In this document: positions 58,278 to 64,000 of the stretch, piece after piece
Layout: every line of letters begins with the position of its first letter
How positions within the stretch are numbered: position 1 is the stretch's first letter
NCBI RefSeq assembly: GCF_027596085.1
Contig: NC_072472.1
Span: 24,800,791-24,864,790 of the forward strand
Origin: Anoplopoma fimbria
Taxonomy: Eukaryota > Chordata > Actinopteri > Perciformes > Anoplopomatidae
DNA length: 64,000 nt
Direction: 5' to 3'
Position numbers and translations under genes: made by a program
Notes under the pieces: model-generated
What the model saw: only the letters and a program-made list of their open reading frames with translations
Databases searched by the model: none
What the model was told of the DNA's origin: nothing

Positions 58278-58838
58278 TTAAAGTTGCCCTATTATGCTTT
58301 TCCACTTTTTCCCTCTTCTTTAGTGTGTTATATATATTTTTTTGTACATGTAAAAGTTCCGTAGAGTGTAAAACCTGAAGTCTTAGCCTAAAAGGAGTTA
58401 CCCTCCCCCTCAGAATCACTGCTCCTGAGCTGCCTGAAACGGCTCGATTGAATTCTCTCCTTCACTTCTGTAACTTTATGAGGTCATAATGTTATGGAAG
58501 TAACGTAAAACTCCTTTTGGCTAGTTTGGCCCGCCCTCAAACAACAAAAGAGAAAGACGGAGCTGGAGCTCCGGAGGTAGAGTTTGTTTTTTTAAATGTG
58601 AAACGTTGACCAATCACAACAGAGCGGGCTAGCTGACCAATCAGGGCAGACTTTGCTTTCTGGAGGGAGGAGAAAATGCTACAATGGAGAGTTTCAGAGA
58701 GAGGGTGAGAAGAGGTGCTGCAGGACAGCCAGGATGAGAAAAACAAGGCGGATTATGAGCATTAACGCATGTTGTAACTGTAATGTAACCTGAGATAAAA
58801 ATATGCACCCGGAAAATAGCATAATAGGGCCTGTTTAA
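58278..58838. mobile_element. Non-autonomous DNA transposon (MITE) with TTAA flanks
   Basis: The ends are inverted copies: the left begins GCCCTATTATGCTTTTCC after TTAA, and the right ends GGAAAATAGCATAATAGGGC before TTAA. The length is about 560 bp with no coding capacity. TTAA targets suggest mobilisation by a piggyBac-type enzyme; that assignment is inference. Inside are two CCAAT boxes (GACCAATCA at about 58609 and 58635). Confidence 0.75.
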
Positions 58839-60397
58839 TTGTTTTGCTGTTCATGCTAATGTTTCGAGAAGGCCTATATTGTAAACCATTTATGACATTT
58901 ACTAAATGTTACTTTGTGTTTTTACTTTAAGAGGAACCACTATCCTAAACATGCCCACATAAAAAAAAGATCTGTTTAATTCTCCGTGTGCTACAAAGTG
59001 TTGCTCATTTCTTTTAGATCAATTCTGCTTACTTATCGAAAATGGTGCCCCTGCCTTGGTTCCTCAGCTCTTTGAGTACTGCTCCAGACTAAAATGGGAG
59101 GGATCATTTAGAACATGGTGGTCTATGAAATATTAACATGGTCTGGGAGAGAACAGGGTGAAAATAAAAGTGCATTGGAGAGGATTTGTCATACTCTGTC
59201 ATCTTTGATCTTGACCTATTACTTAGACTGCACTTCCTTATGCAACCCAAGAAAAAATATTTTCCGTCTTGATTGTTTTTAAAATTTCTTATTTTTTTTT
59301 TACTGGTTTTCATTCTGCCCCGTCATTGCCCCGTTTCAATCTTCCCTTGTCCTTTTCTTACTTCATAACAACTCATTTGAGGTCCTTTTTCACATTTCAG
59401 ACATTGTGCCAAGCTGTTTTTGCTTATTTAATACATCTAAAACGGCAAATAACTGTGCACCTAAAAGCAGAAGTACATGTTCCCCATATATTTAGGAGGT
59501 CACCTCTGCATTATGTAGAGGTTCTCTAATCTGCACAACTCTAGGACAAAGCCCCAGTCAGATTAAGTAAATAATCTGGTGAGACAGCAAATTGTTTCCA
59601 AAAGCTTTAGAGAGAATGGGACTCTGCCTGTAAAAAGAGGTTGTTGTATCCATGGCAACCAGACACTTATTCATGAAGACTGTGCCTGTGTGTCTTTCTC
59701 TACCTATTCTACCTTTGTGTTGTCATTTTTCCATTCACTCACATGCAGAAATCTCTGGAAGACAAAATATGCTTGTCCCAGATGATTTCAACCTTAAACT
59801 AGGCCTGCACAGTCCCTGCTATATGGGAGCTGATAGCTGATGATATCACTGCAACTGAAATAATTGTTATCAAGACGTTGCATGTGTTATGCACTCTGAC
59901 ATGACACAATTATCATTTGAGAAATGCATGGAGGCGTATGTGTGCATGCGTGCCTGTCAGCTCCAGCTTTTTGATTGCTGGGTGGACGAAGGTGGGGGAG
60001 GGTGCGCAGGCTCACAGCAGTGACGAAGCAAAAAAACGTGTCGGGCCCAGGACAAGCTGTGCTCCATCTTTGTTGGTCGGTGAGAGAATATTCTCATTTC
60101 CTTTAATCTGCTGTAAACTGATTTTCTGTCCGGTTGTGGTCATACAATGCTGTGGACCACAAAAAAATCAGAAAACAGCGTGTTGTCTGCCATGCGAAGG
60201 GTCTTCCTCCAAACAATTTTACACTGATGTTTGTGCTTCATTACAGCTCTTGTTTCTTTTAACTGCCATAATAACGTGAACAATGTATAGAATGTTCATT
60301 ATAATGTTTTTTTAAAGTATGTTTAGCGCCAATGCATTAGTTTAAGCCAGTCTGTGTTGATAGTCTGTGCCAGGAATGTATGGAGCAACACAACATA

Positions 60398-61992
60398 CAG
60401 TGGGTACGGAAAGTATTCAGACCCCTTTAAATTTTTCACCCTTTGTTTCATTGCAGCCATTTGCTAAAATCGAAAAAGTTAACCCATCTTAATCTTAACC
60501 CATCTTGACAGAAAAAAACAGAAATGTAGAAATTTTTGCAAATTTATTAAAAAAGAAAAACTGAAATATCACATGGTCATAAGTATTCAGACCCTTTGCT
60601 CAGTATTGAGTAGAAGCACCCTTTTGAGCTAGTACAGCCATGAGTCTTCTTGGGAATGATGCAACAAGTTCCTCACACCTGGATTTGGGGATCCTCTGCC
60701 ATTCTTCCTTGCAGATCCTCTCCAGTTCTGTCAGGTTGGATGGTGAACGTTGGTGGACAGCCATTTTCAGGTCTCTCCAGAGATGCTCAATTGGGTTTAG
60801 GTCAGGGCTCTGGCTGGGCCAGTCAAGAATGGTCACAGACTTGTTCCGAAGCCACTCCTTTGTTATTTTAGCTGTGTGCTTCGGGTCATTGTCTTGTTGG
60901 AAGGTGAACCTTCGGCCCAGTCTGAGGTCCTGAGCACTCTGGAGGAGGTTTTCTTCCAGGATATCTCTGTACTTGGCCGCATTCATCTTTCCTTCAATTG
61001 CAACCAGTCGTCCTGTCCCTGCAGCTGAAAAACACCCCCATAGCATGATGCTGCCACCACCATGTTTCACTGTTGGGATTGTATTGGGCAGGTGATGAGC
61101 AGTGCCTGGTTTTCTCCACACATACCGCTTAGAATTAACGCCAAAAAGTTCAATCTTGGTCTCATCAGACCAGAGAATCTTATTTCTCATAGTTTGGGAG
61201 TCCTCCATGTGTTTTTTGGCAAACTCTATGTGGGCTTTCATATGTCTTGCACTGAGGAGAGGCTTCCGTCGGGCCACTCTGCCATAAAGCCCCGACTGGT
61301 GGAGGGCTGCAGTGATAGTTGACTTTGTGGAACTTTCTCCCATCTCCCTACTGCATCTCTGGAGCTCAGCCACAGTGATCTTTGGGCTCTTCTCCCACGA
61401 TTGCTCAGTTTGGCTGGACGGCCAGGTCTAGGAAGAGTTCTGGTCATCCCATACTTCTTCCATTTAAGGATTATGGAGGCCACTGTGCTCTTAGGAACCT
61501 TGAGTGCTGCAGAAATTCTTTTGTAACCTTGGCCAAATCTGTGCCTTGCCACAATTCTGTCTCTGAGCTCCTTGGGCAGTTCCTTCGACCTCATGATTCT
61601 CATTTGTTCTGACATGCACTGTGAGCTGTAAGGTCTTATATAGACAGGTGTGTGCCTTTCCTAATCAAGTCCAATCAGTTTAATTAAACACAGCTGGACT
61701 CCAATGAAGGAGTAGAACCATCTCAAGGAGGATCAGAAGAAATGGACAGCATGTGAGTTAAATATGAGTGTCACAGCAAAGGGTCTGAATACTTATGACC
61801 ATGTGATATTTCAGTTTTTCTTTTTTAATAAATTTGCAAAAATTTCTACATTTCTGTTTTTTTCTGTCAAGATGGGTTGCTGAGTGTACATTAATGCGGA
61901 AAAAAAATTAACTTTTTCGATTTTAGCAAATGGCTGCAATGAAACAAAGAGTGAAAAATTTAAAGGGGTCTGAATACTTTCCGTACCCACTG
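60398..61992 (-). mobile_element. Tc1-like transposon, 1.6 kb, nearly complete
   Basis: It sits in a TA target duplicated at both ends (60396-60397 and 61993-61994). The inverted repeats are about 200 bp long. Outer ends begin CAGTGGGTACGGAAAGTATT, and an inner repeat of the AAGTATTCAGACCC motif lies at 60581-60594 and, inverted, at about 61780-61795, the IR/DR arrangement. Both full ends are intact by eye. Confidence 0.96.
60600..61615 (-). pseudogene. Tc1-like transposase, one frame break
   Basis: Two overlapping minus-strand frames. The first (61615-61238) has the start, paired-like DNA-binding domain (LRDRIVARHRFGQGYKRISA) and the [12 protein letters not shown] linker, then loses frame near 61390. 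The second (to 60600) resumes at ITVAELQR and keeps the whole DDE core: [24 protein letters not shown] and [13 protein letters not shown] with DD34E spacing, and the glycine-rich [15 protein letters not shown] short internal deletion in the linker best explains the break. It is otherwise very well preserved, so the copy is probably young. Confidence 0.92.
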
Positions 61993-64000
61993 TATACACT
62001 GCTTTTAGTCAGCGGCCTTTTTAAAGTACACTGTGTTCTAGCAGGCTTCTCAGAGGAGTGCAATGTCAGGGCTGCTCCATAAGAGAATTGAGTGAATGGT
62101 GCCAAGTATCCACCAGATAGTGCAGCACAAGACATATAGGATCCAAGGGAGTGGATGGATTATCGACATAGGATGTGTTTGTGTGTGTGTAAAGATTAAA
62201 TGTTCCTCTCAACTGATTTGTATTGAATTTCTTAAGGAGAGGTCCTATAGCAATAGCTTCTCCAGTAATATATGATGACTGTCTGGCACGCCACAGTAAA
62301 CTTTACTTCCCTAAAAAAAGCGAAGGAGTCTGGGCCTGGATATCAGGCTGGTGGCTCAGACTGCCCAGCAACAGTGTGTGAGATCAACGTTTAATGGCCC
62401 GACCCTCGCAGGAGGCCTCTGACTGATGGACACTGTCATGGTCTACCCGGTCTCAGGTGAAAATAAGTAAAATTGATGACGCACAGCTGCCTCATCCGTC
62501 TGATGCTGAAGGCTGACTCAGGTCAAAGGTCAAGAGATGAGCAGGGTTACATTGCAGAGAGATTTGGAGGAGTTCTGACAAGTTTACCAGTCTGAAAATT
62601 AGGCTATTAGTGTCAACTACAGTATGTTACAGTATTTATTACTGTGAGATTTGGTGAAATGCTCAGTAGCTTTGTTCTTGTTATGCTGCATTCATGTCCT
62701 ATCATTTAGACAGTAATTACGATCACCGGAGTTGGGAAGAAATGTTTACGAAACCTTTTGAGCCAGAGATAATGGTAATGTCTGACAGCAACAATATTTT
62801 CCACATGGTGAAGAACTACAAAGTGTGAATAAACGGTTGGTTAATATAAGCGTGTTAGCAAATTTAAAGGGCGATGAAGACAGTTTGTGTCTGCTTTCCA
62901 TGTTTGGGAACTGATACAAAAACGTAACACAACAAAAGTGAACAATTTAGGCTATTTATCTGGTATAACTACAAGTCTAGTAATGGGGCATAAGGGGAGG
63001 TTTTTGTATTCTACCTATTCTGGTCACATTGCATGAATGCAGCATAATGCTAGAAAGAAGATTCCACCTTTCCACCACTGAGTTTGTTACGTGGAGATGG
63101 AAAGACAGCAATAGCATGAACATAAAGGCATCATTTAAAGAAAATGGAGCCCACAGTAATACCAGACAGCACTTAACATGGGACCATCTTTTAAGGAGTG
63201 GAGACATCTCAAACAGCCTTGACAGCCACCTCCATCGCTGCCATCAGCCCTTGCCATTTACTACAATTTATGGTGTAGAAGTAGAAGGTAGACTGGCTTT
63301 GTGTAATGACTTATCCCATTAATCTCTCCCACACAGAGACTTTTCACACCTATAGCGAGGCTTCAATTCAAACTCAGCAGCGGCAAAGGATTCTCCACCT
63401 GAGGATTCCTACATTCAGGGCTGGAATGATTTTGATTAATGGTTTTAAATATAACATTTCAGAAAGTAGTGAAAATTGTCCTAAAACTCAAAACCCCAAA
63501 GCTATTAAGTTCACTGTCATATGACAAAAAAAGCATCCTCAAATAATTTATATTATTTTGCATCTTTTAAGATTAATCAATTATCAAACATGTTGCAGAT
63601 AACGTTTCTCAACCAATCAATTAATCGTTTAAGCTCAATTTGTATTCCTTCTTGACTTCTTCTGTAGACTTGATTGCAGTAAGGAGCTAAGTGCATCGTT
63701 GTGATTTGAACCAATTAATTTGTCAAAACTTCATAGTGACCAATTTTACGCGTTGGGGACCTGTTTTTGAAAAACTAACGGTACCCCTTGTTCACATTCA
63801 AACATGTGCATGTCATGATAGCAATAAGCTATTTCTTTGTTTCTCAGCCTTAAGACTGTCTGTAGGCAGCCAATAGACTGTTTGTCCTCTGTCAACAAAG
63901 TTGTTATGTCACAGAAGCTGATAAATGATGCTTTGGCTATTATATTCCTATGATCACTCTGCCTTTGAGATCAGATGGTGACAAGTAAGGGACTTGTAGA

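Overview
The window is vertebrate, almost certainly teleost (ray-finned fish) nuclear DNA. It shows GT-AG split genes with small coding exons in long AT-rich introns. It has many long CA/GT microsatellites, two Tc1-like transposons in TA targets, an L2/CR1-type LINE remnant with a GAATT-type 3' tail, and short dispersed repeats typical of percomorph fish. No bacterial, plasmid or CRISPR features were seen. Most long open frames are non-coding (repeat-encoded or chance). The supported protein genes are rnf43 (+) and hpd (-), plus the 5' end of a third gene (+) that I could not name.

Layout. Positions 1-3924 are intron upstream of the first visible rnf43 exon; the signal-peptide exon lies to the left of the window. 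The rnf43 exons are 3925-4038, then after a 22.5 kb intron 26552-26626, 26841-26974, 27216-27317, 27400-27570, 27672-27774, 28098-29609 and 30244-30269. A roughly 2.9 kb 3' UTR probably ends at the tandem AATAAA signals at 33108-33128. The hpd gene (4-hydroxyphenylpyruvate dioxygenase) converges on it from the minus strand. All 14 exons are present (39554 down to 34556), giving a complete 395-residue protein with its 2-His/1-Glu iron site. From about 41.1 kb a CpG-containing promoter with five inverted CCAAT boxes starts a plus-strand transcript. Its non-coding exon 1 ends at 41356 and a second exon ends in an ATG at 46152-46154. A second possible first exon (ATG at 55812) lies inside the following intron; both end in phase 0 and the rest of the gene is beyond the window.

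Mobile DNA: a Tc1-like element at 46307-48871 split by a LINE remnant (46573-47547), and a nearly complete Tc1-like element at 60398-61992. There are also a TTAA-flanked MITE (58278-58838), a smaller MITE-like element (22072-22343), SINE-like copies at 43.4 and 51.6 kb, and a dispersed non-coding family with a 16-bp palindrome (15.7, 20.0, 22.6 and, inverted, 56.7 kb).

The genes are functionally independent: RNF43 is a membrane E3 ligase that removes Frizzled receptors, and HPD acts in tyrosine catabolism. The observations most worth checking are an apparent one-base loss in an rnf43 exon, CA repeats sitting at two rnf43 splice sites (one replacing the pyrimidine tract), and a plus-strand terminal-exon-like structure inside an hpd intron. 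Others are a perfect 34-bp hairpin and the paired alternative first exons. I found no clearly new multi-gene system.
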